The position numbers were made by a program, and so were the translations under genes. 64,000 nt of DNA from RGIG4608 sp045637205. GTDB lineage: Bacteria; Bacillota; Clostridia; Oscillospirales; CAG-272. Location of the stretch: assembly GCA_045637205.1 (NCBI GenBank), contig JAZTYY010000078.1, positions 1 to 64,000 on the forward strand, given 5' to 3'. Under the pieces are notes generated by a model that saw only the letters and a list, made by a program, of their open reading frames with translations, did no database searches and was not told the origin of the DNA. Below are positions 32,067 through 43,100 of the stretch, in pieces (position 1 is the first letter of the stretch; each line of letters starts with the position of its first letter).

Positions 32067-33125
32067 TTAGTTTTCAAAATATCTCTTATATTCCATTGCA
32101 GCAAAAATGAGTGCTGCTATACCATAGCTCCAATTCTTGTCGCGTGGAATAAGTGTATATCCCAATTTTGGGAATATGGGCAGTGGGATGGTTGGGCCGC
32201 TTATTTCAGGCATATACGTACCATGTTCATCACTCTCCATAGCATTGACGCAAGCTTCAAATGCCTTTATTGCAGGTTCAAGGAATTTCTTATCCAAGTA
32301 ACCACATCTTATGCCATGAAGCCATCCGGCACTGATAAGTGCAGTTGCGGAAAGCTCACGATATGAATCATACTTTAACAAGGTAGAAAAGGTATAGTCA
32401 TCTCTCATACAAGAAAGAAGTGCCTCACTCGTCTTTTGAAAAAGATCAATAATTGTGGAAGATTCCTTGTGCTCCAAACCAATATTATCAAGTATCATTG
32501 GGAATGCGCAAATTACCCATCCGTTTCCTCTACCCCAAAACAAATTATTTTGAGGAAATGCGCGTTTTTGCTTTACCCAATATGAATGTGCCCAAAGATT
32601 TTGCTCCTTGTCCATCATCATGGATGCATATTGCTTGGGCTGGCGCGCAGCAAAATCAATTAATTCCATGTCCCCACTCTCCCTTGCATAAAGAGATGTG
32701 AAAACCGAAAACATCATTACACTATCAACCCAGACACTCTTAGGATAGAGCTTTCCTTTTTTACTATTGCCCAGGTGATTGAGGCAATCGAGATAAAGTC
32801 TTGGCTCATTGCGAATATAATTTATAACCTTGTTTGTAAGTCTTTCGTATTCGGGATTGCCTGTGCGCTTATACATAGCATAGGTAATAAGACCGGGGGC
32901 TGCAGTATCGGATTGATCAACAGCAGGGTCTACCTTTGCCCAATAATCACAGTAATCGCAAAGAAATTTAGTATAATCTTCTCTTCCGTTTTCCTTGTCG
33001 AATTCATCAAGGGCATATCCCAAAAGCGCTTCTCCCCACATCCATTTCATTTTGGGCTCCCAAGTGGATGCTACAAAATCAGCAAGCTTTTTAACCTTTA
33101 AATAATTATTCTCATTATATTTCAT
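32067..33125 (-). CDS. GH105/GH88-type unsaturated uronyl hydrolase (YteR-like)
   Basis: This 352-aa cytoplasmic (alpha/alpha)6-barrel enzyme cleaves unsaturated uronic acid ends left by polysaccharide lyases. W-V-D-S-V-M-M-F places the catalytic Asp at 134. W-G-R-G-N-G-W (197-203) is the family signature around the second acidic site. Aromatic-rich helices throughout fit the barrel. The start is the ATG 8 bp after the symporter gene's stop. It is the last gene of the operon. Its substrate is inferred from family as unsaturated rhamnogalacturonan or a similar uronide disaccharide imported by the upstream symporter. Confidence 0.85.
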   Translation of the reverse strand: MKYNENNYLKVKKLADFVASTWEPKMKWMWGEALLGYALDEFDKENGREDYTKFLCDYCDYWAKVDPAVDQSDTAAPGLITYAMYKRTGNPEYERLTNKVINYIRNEPRLYLDCLNHLGNSKKGKLYPKSVWVDSVMMFSVFTSLYARESGDMELIDFAARQPKQYASMMMDKEQNLWAHSYWVKQKRAFPQNNLFWGRGNGWVICAFPMILDNIGLEHKESSTIIDLFQKTSEALLSCMRDDYTFSTLLKYDSYRELSATALISAGWLHGIRCGYLDKKFLEPAIKAFEACVNAMESDEHGTYMPEISGPTIPLPIFPKLGYTLIPRDKNWSYGIAALIFAAMEYKRYFEN

Positions 33126-33132
33126 ATTTTTC

Positions 33133-34560
33133 TCAAGCAATAGTACGTTTAAGAGTATCAAGCTCTATTTTTTCTTCATCAGTCAAATTATCGAGTTTAC
33201 CTTCTCTTTGCAAGGCAAGATATTTTTCAACCTTTTGGTTATTATCCTTTGACAATACGTATCTCCTTGCCATTATAAATCCAAACAACATAAAGATTAT
33301 ACACGTGATTGACATAACATATTTTATACCGTTAGAGGCAGAAGAAAGCTGAACTTCAGCATCAGCATTATAGCCTGTAAGCTCAAGCACTTCAGTAAAC
33401 ACAGCAATAACTATAGCCGCTCCTGTTTTGCGCGCAAAGGTCATCAATGCACTACATGCGCCACTCATTCGATTTCCACTGACTAGCTCACCTGCATCAA
33501 CAACGTGTGGGAACATAATCCAGCTTGTAAGCTGCGCACCTGCAAAGCCGATTGCAACGAAAAATACGCAAGCATAGGCAACGTAAAGATTTGAGCCGAA
33601 AAGTCCAAACGCCGACATTGCAACAATAGAAAGTGGCAATCCAAAGCCGTAAATACGATTGATGTCAACTTTCTTAATTAACTTATTAATCAACGGGAAT
33701 GCAAGAAGTTGAACTGCGATAAATATACCAAGGAAGATAGTGCTGCTACCCTTGGGTTTGGTTACGTATTCTGCAAACATAATAATGCCTGCGGAAAATA
33801 CTTCCATACAAACAGCCTGACCAAGATACATGCCCAAAAGCTGTCTAAAGGGCTTAATTTTGAGGGGAGCAACAAATTCAGTAACTTTAAAACGAGTTTT
33901 TTCTCTTGGAAGCTCCACTCTCTCACGAACAAAAATTGCACAAAGTATTACGGGCAATGCAAAAAGTATTCCAAATCCAAATCCGAGGATAAGATAAAGA
34001 ATTGTCAAATTAATTTGACCCTTACCATACATACCTGTAAAGATAGAAGGAAGAAGCGTGCATGCTGCAGTACCAACGGTTGAAACAACCAATCTAAGCA
34101 CGTTAGCTTTATCACGTTCAGCACTTATAGCACTTATTTCAGCCGACATACTACTATAGGAAACGTTTATTACTGTTGATACGGTATTATAGAAAAGATA
34201 TGTAATTGTGCAGTAAATAAATTTTGCAATTTTACTTTCAAAACCAACAGGAAGAAATACAAGCGCAAAGGCAACAATCAAAAGAATTCCACCTGCCAAA
34301 ATATATGGACGGCGTCTGCCCATCTTAGTTCTTGTATTATCACAAATTATTCCCATAAGTGGGTCGCTAATGGCATCCCATACTTCAGAAATAAGAATTA
34401 CGTATCCCGCATATCTTGGGGAAAGTCCAACTATATTTATCAAGAAGAAAAGAGGATAAACTACGCTTATAAGAGCTTGTCCACCACCACCGTAAAAATC
34501 GGCAAGGGCAAAAAATGCCTTTTCTCCTTTTCTCATACTTTTCGTTATATTATTTTGCAT
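33133..34560 (-). CDS. GPH-family sugar/cation symporter
   Basis: The 475-aa membrane protein has about 12 hydrophobic segments and the glycoside-pentoside-hexuronide signatures. The D-A-I-S-D-P-L-M-G motif (near residue 60) is followed by R-T-K-M-G-R-R-R-P-Y, and a second conserved loop lies near M-F-P-H-V-V-D-A-G-E-L. The C-terminus has a long hydrophilic helix (E-K-Y-L-A-L-Q-R-E-G-K-L-D-N-L). Such symporters import oligosaccharides or glycosides with Na+ or H+. It lies 4 bp after the isomerase gene and before GH105, so it probably imports uronide- or rhamnose-containing disaccharides. Confidence 0.9.
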   Translation of the reverse strand: MQNNITKSMRKGEKAFFALADFYGGGGQALISVVYPLFFLINIVGLSPRYAGYVILISEVWDAISDPLMGIICDNTRTKMGRRRPYILAGGILLIVAFALVFLPVGFESKIAKFIYCTITYLFYNTVSTVINVSYSSMSAEISAISAERDKANVLRLVVSTVGTAACTLLPSIFTGMYGKGQINLTILYLILGFGFGILFALPVILCAIFVRERVELPREKTRFKVTEFVAPLKIKPFRQLLGMYLGQAVCMEVFSAGIIMFAEYVTKPKGSSTIFLGIFIAVQLLAFPLINKLIKKVDINRIYGFGLPLSIVAMSAFGLFGSNLYVAYACVFFVAIGFAGAQLTSWIMFPHVVDAGELVSGNRMSGACSALMTFARKTGAAIVIAVFTEVLELTGYNADAEVQLSSASNGIKYVMSITCIIFMLFGFIMARRYVLSKDNNQKVEKYLALQREGKLDNLTDEEKIELDTLKRTIA

Positions 34561-34564
34561 AATT

Positions 34565-35338
34565 TTACTCCTTGATATCAGAAATTATCGAATTAAGATA
34601 TTTATAGCTTTTATCAATATCAGCATATGGAGTTTTGGTCTTTTGCTCAATTACATAATAGCTACAACCAACCTCTTTTGCAGCTTTGAGCACATTGGTA
34701 AAGTCAATAACACCATCTCCAACCGAGGTATCAACACTTAACACGTCAATACCGCGCTTTTTGAAAGTCAGATCGCGAAGGTGTATTCCAAGAAGTCTAT
34801 TACCGAATTCTTTTATTTGAACGGATGGCTCCTTGCCACTTCGAGCAGTCCAATACGTGTCATGTACAAATTTAATTTTATTGGTCTTTGACAAAAGCTC
34901 TGCCATTCTCGTTTTTTCATTTGAAAGCTTAATATACTCCCAATTATGATGATGATATGCAAGGGTTATTCCCTTTTTTGCATAGACGTCAGTTATCTCA
35001 TCAAGTGAATCAACGAATTTATAAAACTCGTTTTCACTACCTAAAATGCATTTGAATGGTAGCATTGAAATTACAACGTTCTTACATCCTGTAATATTGC
35101 AAAACTCAACAATATCATCCACATCACCATAAACATTTTTTGGCTTCACCTGGATAGAGCTTATTTGGATGCCAAATTCATCAATCAATTCTTTAAGTGC
35201 TTTGGCATTTTTAAAATTAAAATCAATTCTTGCCACCTCAAAGCTTTTGATTCCAAGCTCTATCAACGGAAGGTAGGAAGCGCGAATATTCTTTTTTTGT
35301 GCTTTTCTAATAGTAAAGGTCTGAACTCCAAAATTCAT
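34565..35338 (-). CDS. Sugar isomerase/epimerase-like TIM-barrel protein
   Basis: The 257-aa protein belongs to the xylose-isomerase-like TIM barrel (AP-endonuclease 2) superfamily. It opens with F-G-V-Q-T-F-T-I-R. It has the metal-site strands L-A-Y-H-H-H-N-W-E (near 150), F-V-H-D-T-Y-W (near 175), G-I-H-L-R-D (near 200) and Y-V-I-E-Q (near 240). These supply the Glu, Asp, His and Glu ligands typical of sugar epimerases and inosose-type enzymes. Its neighbours (2 bp after the 713-aa gene, 4 bp before the symporter) point to catabolism of the imported sugar. The exact substrate is unknown. Confidence 0.85.
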   Translation of the reverse strand: MNFGVQTFTIRKAQKKNIRASYLPLIELGIKSFEVARIDFNFKNAKALKELIDEFGIQISSIQVKPKNVYGDVDDIVEFCNITGCKNVVISMLPFKCILGSENEFYKFVDSLDEITDVYAKKGITLAYHHHNWEYIKLSNEKTRMAELLSKTNKIKFVHDTYWTARSGKEPSVQIKEFGNRLLGIHLRDLTFKKRGIDVLSVDTSVGDGVIDFTNVLKAAKEVGCSYYVIEQKTKTPYADIDKSYKYLNSIISDIKE

Positions 35339-35340
35339 AG

Positions 35341-37482
35341 TCAGTTTTCTCTTGTCCCTTCGTTATAATTAAGAGTAAGCTTCTTACCGTTGAAAGAGAG
35401 CTCAATTATGTCAGCGCCCCTCTCAACCTTTCCGTTTACGTAATCATTTTCGTATCTTGCATAATTAGTATCAACAATTTCACCGTTAAGCTTAAAATAT
35501 TCATCATATTTTACGTCAAATACCTTGCCGACACTTTCATAATGCACTGTCATATCACTATACTCGCATCTATTTGCGAGCATTGTGCTAACAAATTGCT
35601 CAAATGCTCCATTATCCTTTAAGCAACCGAGCTCTGTAATCCAAGCGTGAGTACTTCCTCCCTCAAAAATGAGGTCATATCTAAGATCTCCGCTCGCTTC
35701 AATCAACTCTCTAACGTTATCCTTAATCTTGCTACGGTCACTTTCCAAATCCTCAGCAGTAACACCAGACATATCGTTTTTAAACATAAGCTTGCCATCA
35801 CCATCGGAAATTGCATGAAGCATGATATATGTTTCACCTTTGCGACCAAAGATATAGCCTTGATCAAGATAGTCCGTAATTACTTCATCGAAAAGTCCGA
35901 CAGGAAAATATGCGTGGGTATATCCTACAACGTGAGGCTCAAGCATCCCTGCCTTATCCGGAATTGTATAAATAGAAATATTAATATTTTCATCCTGTAC
36001 AGAATAAGGGAGACGGCCGTATCCAACCCAATACTGTCCTCTTGAGCTATTTCTCATAGGTTGAGCCGTATAGATAGAAAGATTGCCTGCAAGGGTGGAT
36101 ACATGAATTTGATGCTGATCAGCATAATCCCCCGCAAAATGCTCTTGAGAAGTACTCATAGAATAATACGGTGTTTGATACGTATAAACATTGGCTCTTT
36201 GAATTGCTTTACCATCAGTTGAAGGGTTGAGCATTCCTGAAAGACCACCAAGGGTATTAGTAACTGTTAAAGGCCAAAGATTAACAATCTTGAAATCATT
36301 AAGAAACTCATTATTGAAAAGCTTGTTCTTATTGAGATAGTCGATGGAGTTATCAATAACCTCTTCATTTGAAAAGGCCTCCATGCCCATTTGCATCATA
36401 ATTTGTTCAACATCTTGACCAACAAACCCATCAGCCACCAATTCGGAAAGTGTAATGCCGTTTGATGACTTAACTATTTGCTTTTCGGAGGTATCATTAA
36501 ATATTTCCTTAATAACCTGAGGAACTTGATAAATGGGCTCGCCGTTCACCTTTGTTTCATACATTCTTCTAAAGCAAACAAAGAATCTATTACTTTCGGT
36601 TTTATATGCATCCCCGTTTTCAAGCACAAGATTAATATATGGACGAAGTCTATTTCCCGTATCATCACTTGACTTGTTATCCATATACATTCTTCCACTT
36701 GCTGAAACGAATGCATACTGAACGTTGCCTTCAGCGTCCACATACTTATATGACTGTGTTGCAATATCTATCCATATAAGGTCCATTACTATCTTCATAC
36801 GAGCAACCATATCAGAATCCTCTTCCCTTGCAAACTGAATAAAGTTTGCCATGGGTGCAATGTCTTCGGGATAGTAGTTATTTGAATAGTATTCGTTAAA
36901 TCCATAGTAATATCTTTGGCTCATCCAAGCATTGATTCTCTCCTTAGCCATGGAGATATGCTCCTCTCCGCTTTTTCCGTCAGCAAAGGTGACAGCAGGC
37001 CATTCGCATCCAACAAGATATTCCGTTACGGCAAATAGAATTTGATGATTTTCACTCCAATGGCACATACTATCGGATCTACCATCATATTGGTCCATCC
37101 AATATTTAAAGCCAATTAGACAGTTTTTAATTTCTTCTTTATTTTCTTCAGCCAAACGATGCTCGTTTTCTATGTAAAATCTTATAAGACCACATGCTGT
37201 AAAATCCGCACAGTCCTCTCTAACATCGATACGTTCAATCGCACCCTCAAGATTTTTAGAAATAAGTGCTGTGTCTTCAAAATATGAATCATCAAGAAAT
37301 TCTGATTGATACAACATCTCGGTAAGCTTGCCGTCTCCTCCCTTAGTGGTTTCACCCACTACCGGATTTACAAACAACATATTGTAACCAAATTGTATTA
37401 ACACACTTAACAAAAATGCACCTATCAAGCTTAGAGAAATTATTATTATCCATTTCTTGATCTTCTTCTTTTTATCCATCAT
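35341..37482 (-). CDS. Membrane-anchored protein of unknown family in a glycan operon
   Basis: The 713-aa protein has a basic N-terminus and one membrane segment (about residues 10-33), so most of it is outside the cell. The extracellular part starts with helices like an (alpha/alpha) toroid (G-L-I-R-F-Y-I-E-N, then S-M-C-H-W-S-E-N-H-Q-I-L-F-A-V-T-E-Y near 155) and ends with a strand-rich region. An alpha-toroid followed by a beta-sandwich is the build of several polysaccharide lyases, and the operon's GH105 consumes lyase products. I therefore suspect a lyase or hydrolase, but I see no family signature. It is the first gene of the operon behind a strong promoter. Confidence 0.7.
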   Translation of the reverse strand: MMDKKKKIKKWIIIISLSLIGAFLLSVLIQFGYNMLFVNPVVGETTKGGDGKLTEMLYQSEFLDDSYFEDTALISKNLEGAIERIDVREDCADFTACGLIRFYIENEHRLAEENKEEIKNCLIGFKYWMDQYDGRSDSMCHWSENHQILFAVTEYLVGCEWPAVTFADGKSGEEHISMAKERINAWMSQRYYYGFNEYYSNNYYPEDIAPMANFIQFAREEDSDMVARMKIVMDLIWIDIATQSYKYVDAEGNVQYAFVSASGRMYMDNKSSDDTGNRLRPYINLVLENGDAYKTESNRFFVCFRRMYETKVNGEPIYQVPQVIKEIFNDTSEKQIVKSSNGITLSELVADGFVGQDVEQIMMQMGMEAFSNEEVIDNSIDYLNKNKLFNNEFLNDFKIVNLWPLTVTNTLGGLSGMLNPSTDGKAIQRANVYTYQTPYYSMSTSQEHFAGDYADQHQIHVSTLAGNLSIYTAQPMRNSSRGQYWVGYGRLPYSVQDENINISIYTIPDKAGMLEPHVVGYTHAYFPVGLFDEVITDYLDQGYIFGRKGETYIMLHAISDGDGKLMFKNDMSGVTAEDLESDRSKIKDNVRELIEASGDLRYDLIFEGGSTHAWITELGCLKDNGAFEQFVSTMLANRCEYSDMTVHYESVGKVFDVKYDEYFKLNGEIVDTNYARYENDYVNGKVERGADIIELSFNGKKLTLNYNEGTREN

Positions 37483-37521
37483 AATTCTCCTTTTTTGATT
37501 TTATTGGAAAAATGTTGATAA

Positions 37522-37550
37522 ATTATACCACATAAAATATAATACTGCAA
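37522..37550 (-). promoter_or_regulatory. Promoter of the glycan operon
   Basis: On the minus strand TTGCAG (37545-37550), a 17-bp spacer and TATAAT (37522-37527), about 40 bp before the 713-aa gene. Confidence 0.75.
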
Positions 37551-37600
37551 TAGTTTTGCATAAATATTAACTTTATTAATATAAAATTAATAATTTAAAT

Positions 37601-37632
37601 AAGCCCTAAAAACACAATGATTTTAGGGCTTT
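37601..37632 (-). terminator. Terminator of the GH38 gene
   Basis: AAGCCCTAAAA (37601-37611) pairs with TTTTAGGGCTT (37621-37631). It separates the GH38 gene from the promoter of the downstream operon. Confidence 0.8.
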
Positions 37633-37641
37633 GTTCTTTTG

Positions 37642-39948
37642 TTAATTTCTCAATGATAGGCAATAGAGGTCATTTTTTTCAAATGCTTGATTTACGTCAC
37701 AATTTGGACCTGCTATTGTGATAGTAAAACGGTTTTCATAAAATCCTGCACAACTTATTCGAAAGTTAGTTTCCCATTTGTTGTTGAGCAGCCATGCAAA
37801 TACCGTTCCTCTTGGATCGATTTCGGTTGTATAATCCCAAAGCTTTATTCCACCAATAGTCATAAGAGGGACATCCTTAGAGTTTACAACCACGGTTTCA
37901 TCAGCACCCTTGCTGAAAAACCCTCTATCAAAGGCAAAATAGTCACAGCATGTTTTAGGCAAATTAGTACCTGCCTTAAATGTGCAACCTGCCTTATCCA
38001 AATACCAATTGCCTTCGTATGCTTGAATGGGCAATGCCATATACATTCCCTCAGGGTCCATAACAAGATCCTTTGCCATATTGATATTGACTTCAATTTC
38101 GGGACGATTTTTATACAATACAATTTCAGTAAAGCATTTCTTTGTCGATTCAATACTATATTCAACCTGCAAAATGGTCTTTACGGCACCGTTGGATTTG
38201 ACACTTAAGCCTAAGGATTTACCGTAAAAGATTTCATCCTTTGGCTTTTTTCTTGAACTATAGCCAAAGCCTGCGGCATCCGATCTTATACCTCCCTTAA
38301 ACACCTGGTAAACGGGTTGACCAAGGGCAAGGGCATCATCACACAAGAGCTCATGACCTGTCTTCTTGTTTTTTACGGAGGTAATATTATATTCATTCCA
38401 CTCAACTGAGTAAAATTCATTTTCAAAGGAGTTAATATCCAAATTTTCTTCTGGCGCTTCCCCATTTTCAAAACAAATTTTCACGTTAAGTCTTTCGTTT
38501 GCCTTTAAATCCAAGTCAAATGCTACAAAAGCTCCCCTTAAAGTATATATTCTTTGAGCAGAGTATTTCTTACAATTTTCGTCTTCAACGTGGAAAATCA
38601 TATTTTCAAAATGGCCTTCCTCCCAAAAGTCCGTTGACAAATATATGGTTTCACAAACGTCAAAATCATGTGGATTGACAATTGTATAGCTCATCGGACG
38701 GTTAACGGTAAACTCACCCTCTCCAAGCGCTCTTGTCAGTTTATCTAATGCTGTGCTTGATAAAATGTCAGCGTCGGTAGCATGCTTGTCTTTTCTTAAA
38801 TCAAGCTGTTGAACTAAAAGCTTATATGGGTCGGTATACGTTTGAGAATGTCCCCACGTATGCTCGGCATAAAGGCAAAGCTTGTTAACAATTTTGTCAC
38901 GCTCGGATTTATCAATGATTTTGTATTCCTTATCAAGCTTGTCAATCATTTTAAGATTTCTTTGCGCGTTACGGAATACTCTTGTTTGCATTGGTGAGCA
39001 AAGACATCCGTCAGTCCACCAGTCGGGCCAGTCACCCTCATATTCGGGAATATCTTTAACGTTTTCTCTCAAATATGCGAAGAATTCATCCAAGGTAGCA
39101 CAACAAATTTCAATTTGATCACCGTATTTCTCATTAAATTGATCAATTATTTCACAGTGATTGTCAGAAATGGGATTGTTATCAGTATAAAGACCTCCTC
39201 CCATAATTGGCATAAAATCATACTGATATCCGTTCTTTTTTACGCCCTCCACCATGTCGAAAATTCGACGCGCTGCATAGCTATCGCAATCAACGACGTT
39301 AACAAATTGACTCTTATCAGGAAGCATTCCGGGAATACCAGGATCACCGCAAGGAGTTGAGCCCGGAATAAGACCAAGCAAATTTGCCTTGTGATATGTC
39401 AAACCGTTCCAAACTAAGATTCTATTGCCGTTTGGCGTTTTCCACCAAAAAGGAATCAACGGTTTCATAAAAGGCGCACCACCGTGGTGAGTATTAATAC
39501 AAGTCATTAAGTTTTCGACACCAATATCGTACAAAAGCTGAGCATATCCCCAGCCGAAGCCGTTAATGTCAGATGCCATTGCAATTTTTGGAGATGCAAT
39601 TTCGTTATTTTTAGCAAAATCGAGACTATAATTCAAGCTTTTGCGCAAATTATCATAATTTAAGAGTTCAGCAAAATGTAAATAGTTTGCCACAAACTCA
39701 AAGCGACCTGTTTTGATTGCCTTAATCAAGCGCTCTTTTCCCTGTTCACCGTATTTATTCAAATATTGCTCAATTGCCCAAAAGCCCTCGGCAGTAAATT
39801 TGAATGGGCAAGCTCTTTGTTGCTTATCAAGAATGCAATCAACCGCTTGTCTTATGAAATCAGCTTGATAAACTGCAATTTTCTCTTGACGCTCCGTGTA
39901 TCCAATATCAATATGCGAATGATATATCAAAAAAACCTTGAAAGCCAT
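37642..39948 (-). CDS. GH38-like alpha-mannosidase family protein
   Basis: The 768-aa protein has no signal peptide and starts at the ATG behind GTGAGG. The N-terminal barrel carries H-S-H-I-D-I-G-Y-T (10-18, zinc ligands His12 and Asp14) and M-A-S-D-I-N-G-F-G-W-G (125-135), with Asp127 where the GH38 nucleophile and third ligand lies. Residues from about 260 to 768 are a helical domain and beta-sandwiches as in other members. GH38 enzymes remove alpha-mannose residues from glycans. The variant surroundings of Asp127 place it in a less-studied branch, so the sugar may differ. It is monocistronic, next to the glycan operon. Confidence 0.8.
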   Translation of the reverse strand: MAFKVFLIYHSHIDIGYTERQEKIAVYQADFIRQAVDCILDKQQRACPFKFTAEGFWAIEQYLNKYGEQGKERLIKAIKTGRFEFVANYLHFAELLNYDNLRKSLNYSLDFAKNNEIASPKIAMASDINGFGWGYAQLLYDIGVENLMTCINTHHGGAPFMKPLIPFWWKTPNGNRILVWNGLTYHKANLLGLIPGSTPCGDPGIPGMLPDKSQFVNVVDCDSYAARRIFDMVEGVKKNGYQYDFMPIMGGGLYTDNNPISDNHCEIIDQFNEKYGDQIEICCATLDEFFAYLRENVKDIPEYEGDWPDWWTDGCLCSPMQTRVFRNAQRNLKMIDKLDKEYKIIDKSERDKIVNKLCLYAEHTWGHSQTYTDPYKLLVQQLDLRKDKHATDADILSSTALDKLTRALGEGEFTVNRPMSYTIVNPHDFDVCETIYLSTDFWEEGHFENMIFHVEDENCKKYSAQRIYTLRGAFVAFDLDLKANERLNVKICFENGEAPEENLDINSFENEFYSVEWNEYNITSVKNKKTGHELLCDDALALGQPVYQVFKGGIRSDAAGFGYSSRKKPKDEIFYGKSLGLSVKSNGAVKTILQVEYSIESTKKCFTEIVLYKNRPEIEVNINMAKDLVMDPEGMYMALPIQAYEGNWYLDKAGCTFKAGTNLPKTCCDYFAFDRGFFSKGADETVVVNSKDVPLMTIGGIKLWDYTTEIDPRGTVFAWLLNNKWETNFRISCAGFYENRFTITIAGPNCDVNQAFEKNDLYCLSLRN

Positions 39949-39992
39949 TTTGCACCTCACTAAATTTTGTAAATTTGGAACTATCCATAACC

Positions 39993-40021
39993 ATTGTAGC
40001 ATTTTTCACTTTGAAATGCAA
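39993..40021 (-). promoter_or_regulatory. Promoter of the GH38 gene
   Basis: On the minus strand TTGCAT (40016-40021), a 17-bp spacer and TACAAT (39993-39998), about 45 bp before the start codon. Confidence 0.7.
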
Positions 40022-40067
40022 GAAATTTCGCAAAATGCCACCCACTTTATTTTCTCGACGCAAAAAA

Positions 40068-40092
40068 ATCCCCCACCACGAGGGTGGGGGAT
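40068..40092 (-). terminator. Terminator of the 1356-aa lipoprotein gene
   Basis: ATCCCCCACC (40068-40077) pairs perfectly with GGTGGGGGAT (40083-40092). On the minus strand a run of seven T residues follows. Confidence 0.9.
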
Positions 40093-40107
40093 GGGAAAAT
40101 TATGGGA

Positions 40108-43100
40108 TTATTTGTAGAATTTGATATATTCAGTTTTTCCTAATACTGAACCAACAGAAATCTTAATTTGTCCAGTAAGACCAGTCAAATCATATGTTGT
40201 TACACCATTAGTTGTTGTACCAGTAACGGTTTTGCCACCAACAGTAACAGTAAATGTACCAGCTGTTGATTTCAATTCGAGTTTTACAAATTCATTAGAG
40301 GAAATAGTAATATAACCATTGCTCTTTTGCCATTGCATTATATTGGATTGAAGCATTACTTGATTTGATGTGTAACTGTAACCATTTTCTGCCTTTGTAT
40401 TGTTATTTGCAGCATAACTTGTACCATTGAAATCACTTGGTGTAATTTCAAGAACTACACTGGGTTCTGTGACTGATTCATGTCCTGGACACTGATTATT
40501 TACACAGACACTTTCAGTGCATAATGTGTCAGTACACTTTCCACAGTTATCACATATACTTGTACATGTATGTTCGGGAGTAGGTGTTTCGCCACCTTCG
40601 GAGCCACCATTGTCGCCTGTAGTATATGTTACCTCAATGTTGTTAAGTCTAAATTGTGCAGTTGCCTTAGCAGTAACGGTGTCCACTGGTGTTTCAAAAG
40701 TAATAGTTACTACTGAACCACTTATGGTAGCAGTACAACCATTAACACTCGAGAATGTATTTTTACAAGCGGTTGCATAAGAACTGCTTGTACAAGTAAT
40801 TACAATTTTTGAAATATTCGGAGCAGAGATAGTGAAGGTGCTATTTGCGTAAACTCTAAAGAGATTTGTATCAGTCGTTAATATAGCACTTGTTGAACTA
40901 CCTTGTGCATTAGATACCTTTATATCGCCACTTGTCCATGTGATTACTTTGTTTTCAAGTGAACCTTGGTCAGCAAATATATTCATGGAAACTGTTGTTT
41001 CAACAGGTGCTTCAGGATCGGGTTCAACTGTACCACCAATTGTTGTTCCACAGTAATCGCAAGTGCCGTCTTCGTTAGTATCAAGGTGGGCAGCAAGCCA
41101 TGTTTCACGGAGCTGTGCTTCACTGGAGTCATTCTTTGCAATCTTAGCAGAAACTGTAATTTCGTCACCGTTTTTAATCTTGGTTATGAAGTCTTTATAA
41201 CCAACAGAACCATCTATATTATGAATGTTTGTAATATAAATGGAGTGCTCACCAACTGTAATAGTGGTTGCACCAGTGTTAGAAGGATGGTCTTTATCAT
41301 CAATTACACCAGTAATTACATACTTGTTAGATGTTTCTTTACCGTTTTCAAGTGTTTCTGCAATCCAAAGTGCTTCCTGAATTGTGATTGTTGAACCAGC
41401 TTCGGGCAAGTTGTGTACACCACAGTTATTCATACAGATATAGGGGTTTGTACCACTATAATTATGTCTGTATGCGTCAAGATTAGTAGTTACAATATTG
41501 CCACATTCTGTACATTGTTCATTTACATATCCATCTTCCAAACAAGTAGGATTCTGTCTATTAATTTCTTCCATTGTACATACTGCGCAGATTTCTTGAA
41601 TTCTCTGAACGTAGATGTTAATGTCTTGCTGACCAGATGCATAACAAGAGAAAAGAGAATTTGTACTATTATATCTCAATAAGTTGCGAGTATTAGAGCC
41701 CTTGGCCGTGATTGTGGCTACACCATCTTCAATAGTAATTGTCCAGCTACTGTTATTGGATAACGTGGTTTCGGTTCTTAAATAGTTATCACTTGAACTT
41801 GCAGCATAAAGGTAACCATCTCCAACATTAAATGCAAATGTTCCGTCAACATTGCCCGCTTCAAGAGTGATAATTTGTACATCTGCACCAAATGTGATAA
41901 CATTTTCGGATTTTTTAACTGATGCTTGACCTCTATTGTTTTTGTTTTGAGTTGTACTTAAGGCAACATTACTATTTGTAGCAACAATAATGATGCTATC
42001 ACCAACTTTGATATTGGAAGCATCAGTTACTAATTCCCACTTGGTTGTTGATTTAGCACCACAATCACAATTGCCTTCTGCATCCCATTCGTGTACATGT
42101 TCTTCACCGCCAACTGTATAGGTGTTGTTTTCTGCCAATTCAGAAAGATCAAATTCAATTTCCTTGTCGCCATCTGCTACAATCTTGAAGCCATCAACGT
42201 AAATAGGAAGATTAAGTTTGTATATACCATTTTCAAGGAGCATTGTGCTCATATCAATACCGTCAATGGTTGTTGTCCAAGTATCATCACCATTTGCGAA
42301 CCAATACTGAAGCTTAAGATTTGTCCAGTCGAGGTTATTATGGATATAAATTGTCTTTGATGTCTTACTGTGTGTAATTATTCCACCGGTTTTGTGTTCG
42401 GCAGTACCATAAACACCCTGGCCGCCGCCGTAGAGCTGGTTGAATGTGATTGCTGCGAAGCCGGTTTTATTTGCTTCTGCAAGTTCGATAGTGTTGATTT
42501 TAACTCCGTTAATTACGGGGTTACCGTATCTAACGTTACTGAAAGGACCATTATAGTCACTTTCTTGTGCTCTTACCCAAGGGTAATTGCTCTGCCAAGA
42601 GCTATCCTGATTTGCAAACTGATAATATGTATAATTTACCCAGTCACCATAGTAAACGTTAACGTTTACGCATGTTAAGAAGTCAGCGGCTGCGTTTGTT
42701 GCCTGCTTTGGACTATTCTGTCCTGTGTAGCCAACAAGCATACCACAACGACGGTATGCATACCACTGATAAGCAGCAGTAACGTCGGAGAATGCATCGA
42801 TTTCGGCTGCAACGATTACGTTTTGCATCAAAACCTTTGCAGAACCATATTTACCACCGATAACGCCACCGTTACCTGTGTCGAAATCACCCCACATGGA
42901 TGAAAGCTTAACTGTGGAGTCAACTACGATATTTGTGAATGTGTGTGAATATTCGTTTTCGGGAACGTTATCACTTTCGATAACGTAAATATCACCAACG
43001 ATACCACCGTTACGCATCTGGTAGTTGCCAATGGTTGCATCGGAAACGATGATATTTTCGAATGTGCATTTACCCTGCGCGCAACCAGCGATGATACCGA

